This document shows positions 27,468-35,471 of a DNA stretch of 64,000 bases, in pieces. Origin of the DNA: Desulfopila sp. IMCC35008 (GTDB lineage: Bacteria; Desulfobacterota; Desulfobulbia; Desulfobulbales; Desulfocapsaceae); the NCBI RefSeq assembly GCF_010646885.2, contig NZ_CP050700.1, positions 5,214,001 to 5,278,000 of the forward strand, given 5' to 3'. The position numbers were made by a program, and so were the translations under genes. The notes under the pieces were generated by a model. The model worked only from the letters and a program-made list of their open reading frames with translations. It had not been told where the DNA came from and ran no database searches. Each line of letters opens with the position of its first letter. The stretch's first letter is position 1.

Positions 27468-27645
27468 ACCTCCAGACAGGTCTTCTGACTTTCCGACCCC
27501 TTTAACGGCCTTCCCGCTTCATCAGCAGTGGCGCAAGATATTGAAAGGGTTCTCCAAAATAAATAGAGCAGGATTACAGCGGCGGGTCCGTCCCGGAATC
27601 GCACCGGGTTCCCTTTTCATCCACATCAGTGGAACCTGGAGAATG
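27468..27645 (-). ncRNA. Cobalamin riboswitch
   Basis: Reading the minus strand, the classic elements appear in order: GGTTCCACTG near the 5' end, AAGGGAACCCGGTGCGATTC and CCGCCGCTGTAATCC, the B12 box GCGCCACTG...GCGGGAAGGCCG, and the terminal GTCAGAAGACCTGTCTGG. It precedes cbiC-cobI-Gate and should shut them off when adenosylcobalamin is bound, through the terminator at 27369-27405. Confidence 0.93.
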
Positions 27646-28081
27646 ATTCCCATAGTTACACAAATGATAGCCGCTGTCAATCCTGCCATTATGATCGATA
27701 CGTCTTGCACAGCCTCCTAAAAACACAGCAAAATCAAGGAATATGGAAACAATACCGGCCCAAAGGGTTTAGACGCCCCTGTCTGAAAACAATGGAACCT
27801 ACACATCCAGTCTTAGGCAGGTACCATCAATTTCGATAGAATGAATCACATTTTGGGCAGGAGCAATGTCAAACAGCAGCAGGGATGACAATAACGCAGA
27901 ATAGTGCCTCTACCTCACCCAGCTTGACATTACGCCTCTTTCACGCAAAGATAGAGCAGGATATTATTACGTTATGCCTGCACAAAATTCTATCACTCCG
28001 GCATGGGTTTATCTGAACGGCCGCCCATATACCGCACAACACAACTGAATATTACTGTTACATCCCCCCAGGGAGGAAGTA
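27646..28081. other. 436-bp intergenic stretch
   Basis: Between the riboswitch 5' end and a small exported frame. It should hold the promoter of the cobalamin operon on the minus strand. No gene, repeat or further RNA was recognised. Confidence 0.5.
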
Positions 28082-28288
28082 ATGCCAGAGCCCAAAAAAC
28101 ACTCTGTAATTCAATGTCTACTTTTTATAGTCATCACCTGGCTCATACCTTGTACAGCTTACGCGGATACCGTGGATACGATGGACCTGCTGTTATCCAG
28201 AGTTACGTATCTACAGACTGATCACCACCGCCTCACAGGAACGCTGGATAAGCTCAACTGCCGTACCCATTCGTGCTCCATCGATTAA
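28082..28288 (+). CDS. Small exported protein or truncated gene start
   Basis: A 68-residue frame with an excellent ribosome site (AGGGAGGAAG, four bases before the ATG) and a clear Sec signal peptide (SVIQCLLFIVITWLIPCTAYA-D region). The mature part is only about 40 residues, with no recognised family. Its 3' end overlaps the convergent dsrE-like gene by 78 bp, so it may be a gene truncated by rearrangement rather than a complete one. Confidence 0.4.
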   Translation: MPEPKKHSVIQCLLFIVITWLIPCTAYADTVDTMDLLLSRVTYLQTDHHRLTGTLDKLNCRTHSCSID

Positions 28289-28570
28289 GTCCTCTTCGGA
28301 TATCCGCCGGCTTTTAGCACATGGGGTGCATGCCAGGATGTCCACCCCATGTGCCTGCAGGTAGGTCATAAGGTCGTCGGCCACATCACCTGTAGCAGCC
28401 TTGAGATTATCGATCAACCCTTCCTTGGCCAGGTAGACCGCTTCATCAAGAAGAAAAAGGGTAACGTTTTTCCCTTCTTTATGCGCTACAGTTGCCAAAT
28501 GGATAGCCCTTGTTGCCCTGTTCGGGTTATCGGTCCCACAGGAAACGGTAATTACCACATTATCAGTCAT
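28211..28570 (-). CDS. DsrE-family protein
   Basis: A 119-residue DsrE/DsrF-like protein with a small Rossmann-like fold: VVITVSCGTDNPNRATRAIH, GKNVTLFLLDEAVYLAKEG and the cysteine pair ILACTPCAKSR. Related proteins carry or relay sulfane sulfur as oligomers. No dsrF or dsrH partner is adjacent. GGAGGAAAACG precedes the ATG. It is common in sulfate reducers; the specific partner here is unknown. Confidence 0.85.
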   Translation of the reverse strand: MTDNVVITVSCGTDNPNRATRAIHLATVAHKEGKNVTLFLLDEAVYLAKEGLIDNLKAATGDVADDLMTYLQAHGVDILACTPCAKSRRISEEDLIDGARMGTAVELIQRSCEAVVISL

Positions 28571-28878
28571 CGTTTTCCTCCAGTTGATTGAATTTATGAA
28601 AATGCCGCGTCATCGGCACAGAAAACAACACTCGTGTATCTTTCCCCCAGATGTCAGAATGTAAATCCTGGCACCAGTCACAGGATATCCTATTGACCAG
28701 CTTTGACCAATGAAAATAACACGTTGCGACAGTCACCCGGATGCATCATACACCTGCCAGAACAAAGATAATTACATCGAGGGGTTGGATTATCAGGTCA
28801 TCGACCATTCGAAATGGTTTCCATCCTCAGCTACCCCGGATACTACAGGGTTGAGGGAAGAACGTTCACAGGAGCTGT
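28571..28878. other. 308-bp intergenic stretch
   Basis: No gene was seen. It presumably holds the dsrE-like gene's promoter and the 3' end of the hydrolase transcript. The only structure noted is the short perfect palindrome AGGATATCCT. Confidence 0.5.
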
Positions 28879-29850
28879 TCAGTTCTTAATAAAATCAACA
28901 ATCATATCCGCTATCGGCCGCGTTGAGCCCGGCGCAAGGATGTCACCGGCCAGGACATGATGGCTGGGGGAACCCGACTCATAATAGGGGATCAGCTTTT
29001 TTTTCTCTGAGCCGATACTGCCAAATCTCTTCTCAATGGTCACCGGGCAGACGACCTCATCCGCAGGTGAGTAAATAACCAGGAGCGGCGTGCGGATTGT
29101 CCCCAAATCCAACGAGCGAGCGATACGCACCATGCCCTGCAAGGGCAGTAAGGCCTGGGTCGGGAAACGGTTGGTCCAGAATTTTTCATATTCTTCGTTA
29201 TGCGGCTCCCAGCTATATTCAGGCCCCATTACAAGTTCAGCAATCTGCCTGCCCCATGGCAGCGTGAGAAGCTCTGTTCTCCGATCGACCAGACTGAGAT
29301 TAGGGGATAGCAGGATGAATGCACACACATGCTCGGCAATACTTTCTGTTGCCAGCCACGTAGCCATCGTACCGCCTGTAGAGAGGCCAATCACCACGAC
29401 TTGCTCACCGATTTTACGACCGATCTCCACCGCCTCCCAGGCATCGTTCAACCAGTTGTTGACCGAACCATCCACCATCGCCTCGCTACTGCGCCCGTGG
29501 CCGGTAAAACGGGTATAGAAAAGGTTCGCGCCAAGCTCCTGGGCCACAATCTCGGCTAAGGGGGCCGCTTCCTGCCGACACGCGGCAAAACCGTGCAGGT
29601 ACACAACCGACAGAGCTGTTTTTTCCCCTTTTTCCCCGGCCCAGATAATTGTTTTTTCCGCTCCGACCCGAATATCGCTGAAACGTGCTTCCGATTCTGC
29701 AAGATACCTATCAAGGTCGACAGGCAACTCCATCGGTCTGATTACAGTATCGATTTTCACCCTCGGCCCGAAGAAAAACAAGACAACCAGTACACATGAA
29801 ACAAGCAGGAAACCTGTCAACACGATAAACTCTCCATAATTTTCCTGCAT
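28879..29850 (-). CDS. Membrane-anchored alpha/beta hydrolase
   Basis: About 323 residues. An N-terminal transmembrane helix (FIVLTGFLLVSCVLVVLFFF) is followed by an alpha/beta hydrolase with the oxyanion YLHGFAACRQE, the nucleophile elbow GLSTGG, the acid in SPADEVV and the catalytic His in SPSHHVLAGD. It resembles carboxylesterase or lysophospholipase-like hydrolases. It follows hgcB by 22 bp on the same strand, so it may be transcribed with hgcAB. No link with mercury chemistry is established. The ATG at 29850 is preferred to a TTG two codons upstream. Confidence 0.82.
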   Translation of the reverse strand: MQENYGEFIVLTGFLLVSCVLVVLFFFGPRVKIDTVIRPMELPVDLDRYLAESEARFSDIRVGAEKTIIWAGEKGEKTALSVVYLHGFAACRQEAAPLAEIVAQELGANLFYTRFTGHGRSSEAMVDGSVNNWLNDAWEAVEIGRKIGEQVVVIGLSTGGTMATWLATESIAEHVCAFILLSPNLSLVDRRTELLTLPWGRQIAELVMGPEYSWEPHNEEYEKFWTNRFPTQALLPLQGMVRIARSLDLGTIRTPLLVIYSPADEVVCPVTIEKRFGSIGSEKKKLIPYYESGSPSHHVLAGDILAPGSTRPIADMIVDFIKN

Positions 29851-29872
29851 TTCCAAGGGGAACGGGGCGGGT

Positions 29873-30160
29873 TCAACAGCAGGAACCTCCCCCCTTGCGT
29901 CCCGTCAGTCGCTCAACCCACAAGTTTATATAGGCCTCGGCGCAACCCACTCCCGGTTTGACACTGATCGCCTCCACAGGACAATTTACCGAGCAGGCAC
30001 CGCACTCCATACAAGCATCAAGATCTTGAATAACTGCTTTCTTGTCGACCAGCTCAAATATTCGATGGGGACACACGGTCAGGCAGTTTCCGCAACCGAT
30101 ACAACGTCCTACATCAAGCTTCAAGGTCGCTGTATTATCAATGTATCTGAAATTTATCAT
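29873..30160 (-). CDS. hgcB: Mercury methylation ferredoxin HgcB
   Basis: 95 residues with two 4Fe-4S motifs, Cys20/23/26/30 (RCIGCGNCLTVCPH) and Cys50/53/56/60 (ACMECGACSVNCPV). An extra conserved Cys73 lies in VGCAEAY, and a vicinal pair Cys94-Cys95 ends the chain. This exact cysteine layout marks HgcB, the electron donor that reduces the HgcA corrinoid; its terminal cysteines are thought to bind Hg(II). It starts 13 bp after hgcA, the standard gene pair order. GAGGG precedes the ATG. Confidence 0.95.
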   Translation of the reverse strand: MINFRYIDNTATLKLDVGRCIGCGNCLTVCPHRIFELVDKKAVIQDLDACMECGACSVNCPVEAISVKPGVGCAEAYINLWVERLTGRKGGGSCC

Positions 30161-30173
30161 AGTTACAAACCCT

Positions 30174-31364
30174 CTACCCTATAAAGGGTGAAACCAGCCA
30201 GAGCAGAATCGCCAGGCCACCACCAACCCCTTGTACTGGAATCCCCCTGCGCATCTCAAACTCTACACCCGATGGCGAAGTGAAAGGGGTGCATCCGGTA
30301 AAATTCATGGCCTGATATGAACTTATAACCACAGACCAGAGGAGGAGAGCTGCATGATTAAGCGAAAAAATCCACCCCCCTGAGACGAGGATTATGACTC
30401 CGAGCATAAGTGGTGGCCAAAGTCCTTTTATCCAGAACTGACGACCGGGAATCCAGGGTAACAATAGCGGCACAAGAGCGGAACCACAAAAGATACCGAA
30501 CAGGGTCGACCAGAAGAGCTGTACTGTTCGATGCCAGGTCACATCGATGGCAAAAAAATGCGGGCCCAGACCGGCTAGCAGGAAACCAACTCCCAATGTC
30601 ACGGCTATTGTCTTCAGTTGCAGGTACACTTCAACGGGAATAAGTTCCGCCCGTTCACCAAGTGTAAAGGTCACGGACCGCATAGATTCCGTTGCAACAT
30701 CGTCTCCGCCCAGGAATGCTGGGATATCCCGGGCCCTGACCGGACCAAACCGAACCCGGAAGCCGCACTCCTTTTTCACCCGGGGAGCGGAAACCCCAAC
30801 AGCACCAAGTTGCGGCACAATCAGGGTATCGTGTGTTATGACCTGGTCAAGCCGGGCCCACTTCACCAGGGAAACCATTTCATCAGTGGAAAATGTTCCC
30901 TTGCCAGCTGCACACCAGACGTTTATGCCCCTGGTATCCGCAACCAGTATCCAGGCACTGACCCCGGACAGTTCAAACCGCAGAGCATCAAAAGAAAGTT
31001 TATAATTGGCCGTTACCAACACCGGAGACAGGGGACCGGGACTCCCGACCGCATAAAGGCCCGGATTAATGCGATAGTTATTTCTGGTAACTCCGATTCT
31101 TGTGAGAACCCGTCCCCACCAGTCCCGGGCGGTCGGCGATGTCGCAACCCGGGGGACCGGCCCCACCGGAGTGGATATAAAATCCTCTACATAGGCATCG
31201 ATAGAATAGCCAGCCTTCTCATGGAGCCCCGCCCGGGGTTCCTGCTTCGGGCCTCAACAAGGTGCCTCACCCGAAGCCTGTTTGTTTGTTCCGTCACAGT
31301 CCGGAGTGAGTGAGGACAACGGTTGAAGCGATGATGAATGGTCAACGTTCTGCTGGATGTTCAT
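30174..31364 (-). CDS. hgcA: Mercury methyltransferase HgcA (corrinoid protein), likely a selenoprotein
   Basis: HgcA is recognised by the cap-helix motif NVWCAAGKGT, whose Cys151 ligates cobalt of the corrinoid, by NYKLSFDALR, and by a C-terminal domain of about five membrane helices ending in NFTGCTPFTSPSGVEFEMR. It transfers a methyl group to Hg(II). A frame from the ATG at 31364 (AGG upstream) is open except for one UGA at codon 37, in Pro-Cys-UGA-Gly-Pro. After it, the frame continues with family-like sequence (YVEDFISTPVGPVPRV) that a start at the GTG 31166 would lose. Reading UGA as selenocysteine gives 396 residues. The Sec reading is inferred; the HgcA identity is near certain. A conservative annotation would begin at 31166 (330 residues). 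Confidence 0.93.
31223..31256 (-). promoter_or_regulatory. UGA codon with SECIS-like hairpin in hgcA
   Basis: The UGA is at 31254-31256 (minus strand). After an 11-nt spacer, the transcript can form GGAACCCC-GGGC-GGGGCTCC (31223-31242): seven pairs plus one A-C mismatch, with a four-base loop starting with G 20 nt after the UGA. Bacterial SECIS elements require a short stem with a G-led apical loop about 16-37 nt past the UGA, so this fits. No covariance support was available. Confidence 0.6.
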
Positions 31365-31627
31365 AATTACCTGCCTGGTCTCTTGAAACTTGTACGTCTT
31401 TGACTCTATATAGATGTCCATAATGTAGGAAGCTATGAGCGGAAACGCAACCTCGTAAAGGCTTCTACCTTAAAAACTTACACCGCTCCCACCCATAGGA
31501 CAGCCCCGATTGATAAAAGGCGTGCGACTGTTCTTGGCCCGGAATATAATCAATGCCAGTGTACTTGTAAAATGAGGGCATTTGTTAATGAGCCAGAAAA
31601 ACTTGAAAGGAAAGAGGAAGTAATACT

Positions 31628-32764
31628 ATGCGTATCGTCGCTGCCCCAAATGCATTTAAAGGAAGCTTGTCCGCACATGAAGCCGCCGAGGCCATCAGCA
31701 GGGGGGTACTGCGAGGCTTCCCTGATTGCGAAGTTATACAAGTGCCGGTGGCGGACGGAGGCGACGGACTCCTGGAAATTGCCACAGACGCCCTGGGTGG
31801 TGAGGTATGTGATGTCACCGTTAAAGGTCCGGACATGCAGGAGATCACCTCCTCTTTTGGCTGGGTCAGGGAGAACAGGGTCGCGGTCATCGAAATGGCC
31901 AGTGCAAGCGGCCTGGCCATTTTACCTGAAGCGAAGAGGGACCCGACCCTTACCACCACCTTCGGGACCGGGGAACTGATACTGGCAGCACTCGATAAGG
32001 GAGCGCAGAGGATCATTGTCGGCTTAGGCGGCAGTGCTACCTGCGACGGGGGGATCGGCATGGCTACCTCACTTGGATACCGATTCCTGGACGAAGCTGG
32101 TAATGCACTCCCTCCGATTGGCAAATCGCTTCAACACATCGTTTCCATAGATACCAGCGATATCGACCAACGGTTGGCACAAGTTGTATTCGACGGTGTC
32201 TGCGACGTTACCAACCCCCTGACCGGGGAAAACGGTGCATCCCATGTTTATTCCCCTCAAAAAGGGGCATCTGCAGAACAGGTACTGGAACTTGATGAAG
32301 GACTTTCAAACCTGGCCGACGTCATTAAACGAGAAATGGGCATGGATATTCGGGATGTACCGGGAGCAGGTGCCGCAGGGGGACTGGGTGCAGGTCTGCA
32401 TTGTTTTTTGTCAGCCCGTCTTGAGAAAGGCATCGACCTGGTGCTTGATCTCGTTGAACTGGAAAAGAAAATCCAGGGAGCAGACCTGGTTATTACCGGT
32501 GAAGGCCAGATTGATTTTCAAACCAGGTTCGATAAAGCGCCAGCCGGAGTGGCACGGCTGGCCAACCGTTATGGAATCCCCTGCATTGCCATCTGCGGAA
32601 GTATCGGCGAAAAGATCCATGAGCTCTATGAAACCGGCATTATCTCCGTGTTTTCAATCTGCTCAGGGCCACTGTCCCTGCAGGAGGCGATGGATAATGG
32701 GGCGGAGCTGGTAGAAAAAACAGCTGAGCAGGTGATACGGACTTATCTTGCCAGAACATACTAG
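31628..32764 (+). CDS. Glycerate 2-kinase (GarK/GlxK family)
   Basis: A 378-residue glycerate kinase of the GarK type: MRIVAAPNAFKGSLSAHEAA at the N-terminus, VPVADGGDGLLE, IVGLGGSATCDGGIGMA and DLVITGEGQIDFQT are all hallmark segments. It phosphorylates D-glycerate to 2-phosphoglycerate. GAGGAAG precedes the ATG. It is divergent from hgcA and convergent with the PhnD-like gene, so it forms its own unit, feeding glycerate into lower glycolysis. Confidence 0.93.
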   Translation: MRIVAAPNAFKGSLSAHEAAEAISRGVLRGFPDCEVIQVPVADGGDGLLEIATDALGGEVCDVTVKGPDMQEITSSFGWVRENRVAVIEMASASGLAILPEAKRDPTLTTTFGTGELILAALDKGAQRIIVGLGGSATCDGGIGMATSLGYRFLDEAGNALPPIGKSLQHIVSIDTSDIDQRLAQVVFDGVCDVTNPLTGENGASHVYSPQKGASAEQVLELDEGLSNLADVIKREMGMDIRDVPGAGAAGGLGAGLHCFLSARLEKGIDLVLDLVELEKKIQGADLVITGEGQIDFQTRFDKAPAGVARLANRYGIPCIAICGSIGEKIHELYETGIISVFSICSGPLSLQEAMDNGAELVEKTAEQVIRTYLARTY

Positions 32765-32801
32765 GGGCGTGTCGGATATCAGGCAAATAGAGATGGTCTG
32801 G

Positions 32802-34064
32802 CTAAGAGGTTTCTTCTGATTCGGCGTTCTCGTCCGCCCACTGCTTCATCTTTTCCAGTTCCTTCTGGTAACAGGCAGGGCAATAGCCGTGACTGAACCG
32901 GGCATCAGCATGTTTACTGACATAGGATTCGATTTTGTTCCAGTCACCCTGGTCATCCCTGATCTTTTTACATGATGAACAAATAGGTATCATCCCCTGC
33001 AGGGTCCTCACTTCCGATAAGGCAGTTTTCAGTGACCGGTTGAGATGAACTATTTTCACCACAAAAAGCATGATCAATAACAAAAAACCCAGGATGATCG
33101 AAGTCTCCAGCAGATATTGATCGAGGATATCTTTTACAGTAATGGTGTTGAACTTCTCGTACGGTCCGATATTCAATGCTGTAAAGAGGGTATGCACCGA
33201 CTGGTAATCGAGCGGCGGAACCCAACGGTCGTAATTCCCGGCAATCGCTGCCGGATTATCTTTTTTCAAACTCAGCAGGGCTACCGTCACTTTCTCCACC
33301 AACTCATCGTCCACGTGAGAGAGGCTGGAAAACGGCCATTCAGGATAGAGTGCCGTTGAATGAATATAGGGGAAGCCTCTTGTTGATAAAGGATTGATGA
33401 TCTTGAAATCCGCCAGCCTGATCTGCCCTTCCTGCTCCATCTGTTCAAGCACACTGGTGCGAACGGTTCCCGCATCCGCCTCCTTATTCAGCACCTTGAA
33501 AACGATATCATCCTGGGGTAATCCGTTAAAGGTCAGACTGCCAAAATCAGCAAACGGGTCCAGATCGTGCTTCAGAAATTCCTCCCAGGCGACCAGGAAT
33601 CCCCCGAGAGAACTCCTCGTGACAGCAAGGAAGTTTTTGTTCTTCAGGTCCTCGATCGTATTAATATCATCCCGATCCGCCCGGGTAAACAGAACCCCTC
33701 CGAACTTTTTGGTCGTCAGCCCATCAATAGATTTAACAAGTGTCACCATGCGGGCAATGCCCTGATTGGCCTCCAGTTCCACATAGTGCCCGGTGTTGGT
33801 CAACACAAAATCGATAGTTTTATTCTCAACCGCCGGGTTTATCTCCGGATACTTCATGGGAAGAATAACAAATTTATAACCGGGAATCGCCAGGGTCAAA
33901 CTGTCGGCAGTAGGTCGCCACCGTTCCATCGTCTTTTCCGGGGTCCTGAAAGCCAGCACCCCTATGCGAACAATCTTCTCGCCAGCTGCCCCCGCGTAAA
34001 CGGTCAAGGCTGCAGTAATAATAGAGAAAAAGAGATAAATATGTAGTAGCTTCCTGGGTATCAA
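32802..34064 (-). CDS. PhnD-like periplasmic sensor protein with C-terminal cysteine-rich domain
   Basis: 420 residues from a TTG with AAGGA upstream. After a signal segment, residues ~30-290 form a phosphonate/phosphate-type binding domain (IGVLAFRTPEKTMERWRPTA, KNFLAVTRSSLGGFL). A transmembrane helix follows (about 325-347), then a short cytoplasmic tail with a zinc-ribbon-like motif (PICSSCKKIRDDQGDWNKIE and GYCPACYQ). That tail is common at the end of sensor kinases and response regulators, but no kinase or cyclase domain is present. It may sense a ligand and signal through a partner; its function is unknown. Confidence 0.75.
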   Translation of the reverse strand: MIPRKLLHIYLFFSIITAALTVYAGAAGEKIVRIGVLAFRTPEKTMERWRPTADSLTLAIPGYKFVILPMKYPEINPAVENKTIDFVLTNTGHYVELEANQGIARMVTLVKSIDGLTTKKFGGVLFTRADRDDINTIEDLKNKNFLAVTRSSLGGFLVAWEEFLKHDLDPFADFGSLTFNGLPQDDIVFKVLNKEADAGTVRTSVLEQMEQEGQIRLADFKIINPLSTRGFPYIHSTALYPEWPFSSLSHVDDELVEKVTVALLSLKKDNPAAIAGNYDRWVPPLDYQSVHTLFTALNIGPYEKFNTITVKDILDQYLLETSIILGFLLLIMLFVVKIVHLNRSLKTALSEVRTLQGMIPICSSCKKIRDDQGDWNKIESYVSKHADARFSHGYCPACYQKELEKMKQWADENAESEETS

Positions 34065-34188
34065 ACGTATCCTTCGTCAAATTTTTATCGTCGTAGGGTA
34101 ATTATAGTGAGAGGGGACTCTCTCTTCAAATTTTCTTTACTGCAATGCCAGAAAAGAAACACCCCATCCCTGACACAGTAAAATTATC

Positions 34189-34620
34189 TTATTGCTTTAC
34201 ACAGCTTCTACAGAGTCCTTCCACCCGGACCTCAATCCTGCTCACTGTGCCGGAAAAATACTTCAAAAAATTTCCTGAACGAACGGCCAGGCTGTCCGGG
34301 CTCAAACACTCCATCATCCCGCAATTGGTACAGTAGAAGTGTGGATGTGGCATATGGTGTTCATTCGGAGCTAAGCCGAAATGGGCGGCTCGACCACCGC
34401 TGCTGATCTGCTCAAGTATCTTCTTCTCCACCAGAAGATCGAGAATCCGGTATACTGTCACCCTGTTAATCGAATGGCTTCGGTCAATGGTCGCAAAAAC
34501 CTCAGCCGCCGTGAGCGGGTAATTATTTGAGCCGATCACCTCCAGAACATGCAGCCTGTTTGGTGTAGCATCCAACCCAACATCATCTAACAATTTGCTA
34601 TAATCACACTGGTCACACAT
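34189..34620 (-). CDS. zur: Fur-family zinc regulator (Zur-like)
   Basis: A 143-residue Fur-superfamily repressor: winged helix with INRVTVYRILDLLVEKKIL, metal site residues in HHMPHPHFYC and two CxxC pairs (CTNCG, CRSC) of the structural zinc site. It is the last gene of a ZnuABC-like importer operon, nine bp after the permease, so Zur rather than Fur is inferred. A palindrome at 37202-37220 upstream of znuA is the likely operator, implying autoregulation. GAGGAGTAGGATGC precedes the ATG. Confidence 0.88.
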   Translation of the reverse strand: MCDQCDYSKLLDDVGLDATPNRLHVLEVIGSNNYPLTAAEVFATIDRSHSINRVTVYRILDLLVEKKILEQISSGGRAAHFGLAPNEHHMPHPHFYCTNCGMMECLSPDSLAVRSGNFLKYFSGTVSRIEVRVEGLCRSCVKQ

Positions 34621-34628
34621 AACGCATC

Positions 34629-35471
34629 CTACTCCTCATGTGCCTTCAGCCACAACCACCGCTCCCGCATCTGCATGAGTTTGTCAAAACCCATTGACAG
34701 GAAAAAACAGAGCCCTGCAACAAAAATGATGACGGCTCCCGAGGTGAGGTCATAGGTGTAGGCACCAAAGAGACCACCAAAGATAAAAAGCATACCGAGC
34801 ACGCAGGAAACAACCATCATCTGGAAGAGCGATTTGGTATATCGCTCCGCGATGTAGGGGGGAATAGTCAGCAGGGCGATCACCAGGATAAGTCCGACCA
34901 CCTGCACGATTATCACGATAGACACGGCCACAGCCCCGATCAACATGAAATAAAGCCTTTTAACCCGAACCCCCCTTACCTGGGCAAACTCCTCATCATA
35001 GGACATAATAAGCAGGTCGTTATAATACCAGCCGATAAAACAGATGAGGGCCACTCCAAGCACAGCCATATAAATGAGATCAGAAGTAGGCACACTCAGG
35101 ATAGAACCGAACAGATAGCTCATAAGATCAACATTGTAGCCAGGCGTCATATCAAGCAGAAGGACACCCGTGGCCATCCCCACCGCCCACATAACACCAA
35201 TGATGGTGTCTGCCCGATGTTTCGACCGCATGGAGACTGCCGCCATCACCATCGCAGAACCAAAGGCGAAGAGCGTTGCCCCCAGCAGATAGGGCCAGCC
35301 CAGGAAAAAAGCCAGCCCGATACCTCCATAGGCGCTGTGAGCCACACCACCAGACAGAAAAACAAGGCGGTTCACGACAATCATGGTACCTATCACACCG
35401 CATATAATGGCTGCGAGCAGCCCGGCTGTGAGGGCATTGCGCATGAACTCGAACTGCAAGGCTTCAATCAT
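34629..35471 (-). CDS. znuB: Zinc ABC transporter permease, ZnuB-like
   Basis: A 280-residue ABC-3 family permease with about eight membrane helices, including FMRNALTAGLLAAIICGVIG at the start and SGGVAHSAYGGIGLAFFLG in the middle, as in ZnuB/MntB/TroC. It pairs with the ATPase upstream, overlapping its stop by four bases (ATGA). Zinc is favoured over manganese because of the His-rich binding protein and the Zur-like regulator in the same operon. Confidence 0.9.
   Translation of the reverse strand: MIEALQFEFMRNALTAGLLAAIICGVIGTMIVVNRLVFLSGGVAHSAYGGIGLAFFLGWPYLLGATLFAFGSAMVMAAVSMRSKHRADTIIGVMWAVGMATGVLLLDMTPGYNVDLMSYLFGSILSVPTSDLIYMAVLGVALICFIGWYYNDLLIMSYDEEFAQVRGVRVKRLYFMLIGAVAVSIVIIVQVVGLILVIALLTIPPYIAERYTKSLFQMMVVSCVLGMLFIFGGLFGAYTYDLTSGAVIIFVAGLCFFLSMGFDKLMQMRERWLWLKAHEE

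Noticed and set aside
27522..27710. A minus-strand 62-codon frame within the riboswitch region
   Set aside because: It coincides with conserved cobalamin riboswitch elements, which explain the sequence; no ribosome site.
30174..31166. Starting hgcA at GTG 31166 as an ordinary protein
   Set aside because: It removes the in-frame, family-like YVEDFISTP stretch and has no ribosome site; kept only as the conservative alternative to the selenocysteine reading.
30618..31313. A plus-strand open frame of 231 codons across hgcA
   Set aside because: It is antisense to hgcA, whose motifs are certain, and has no recognised features.
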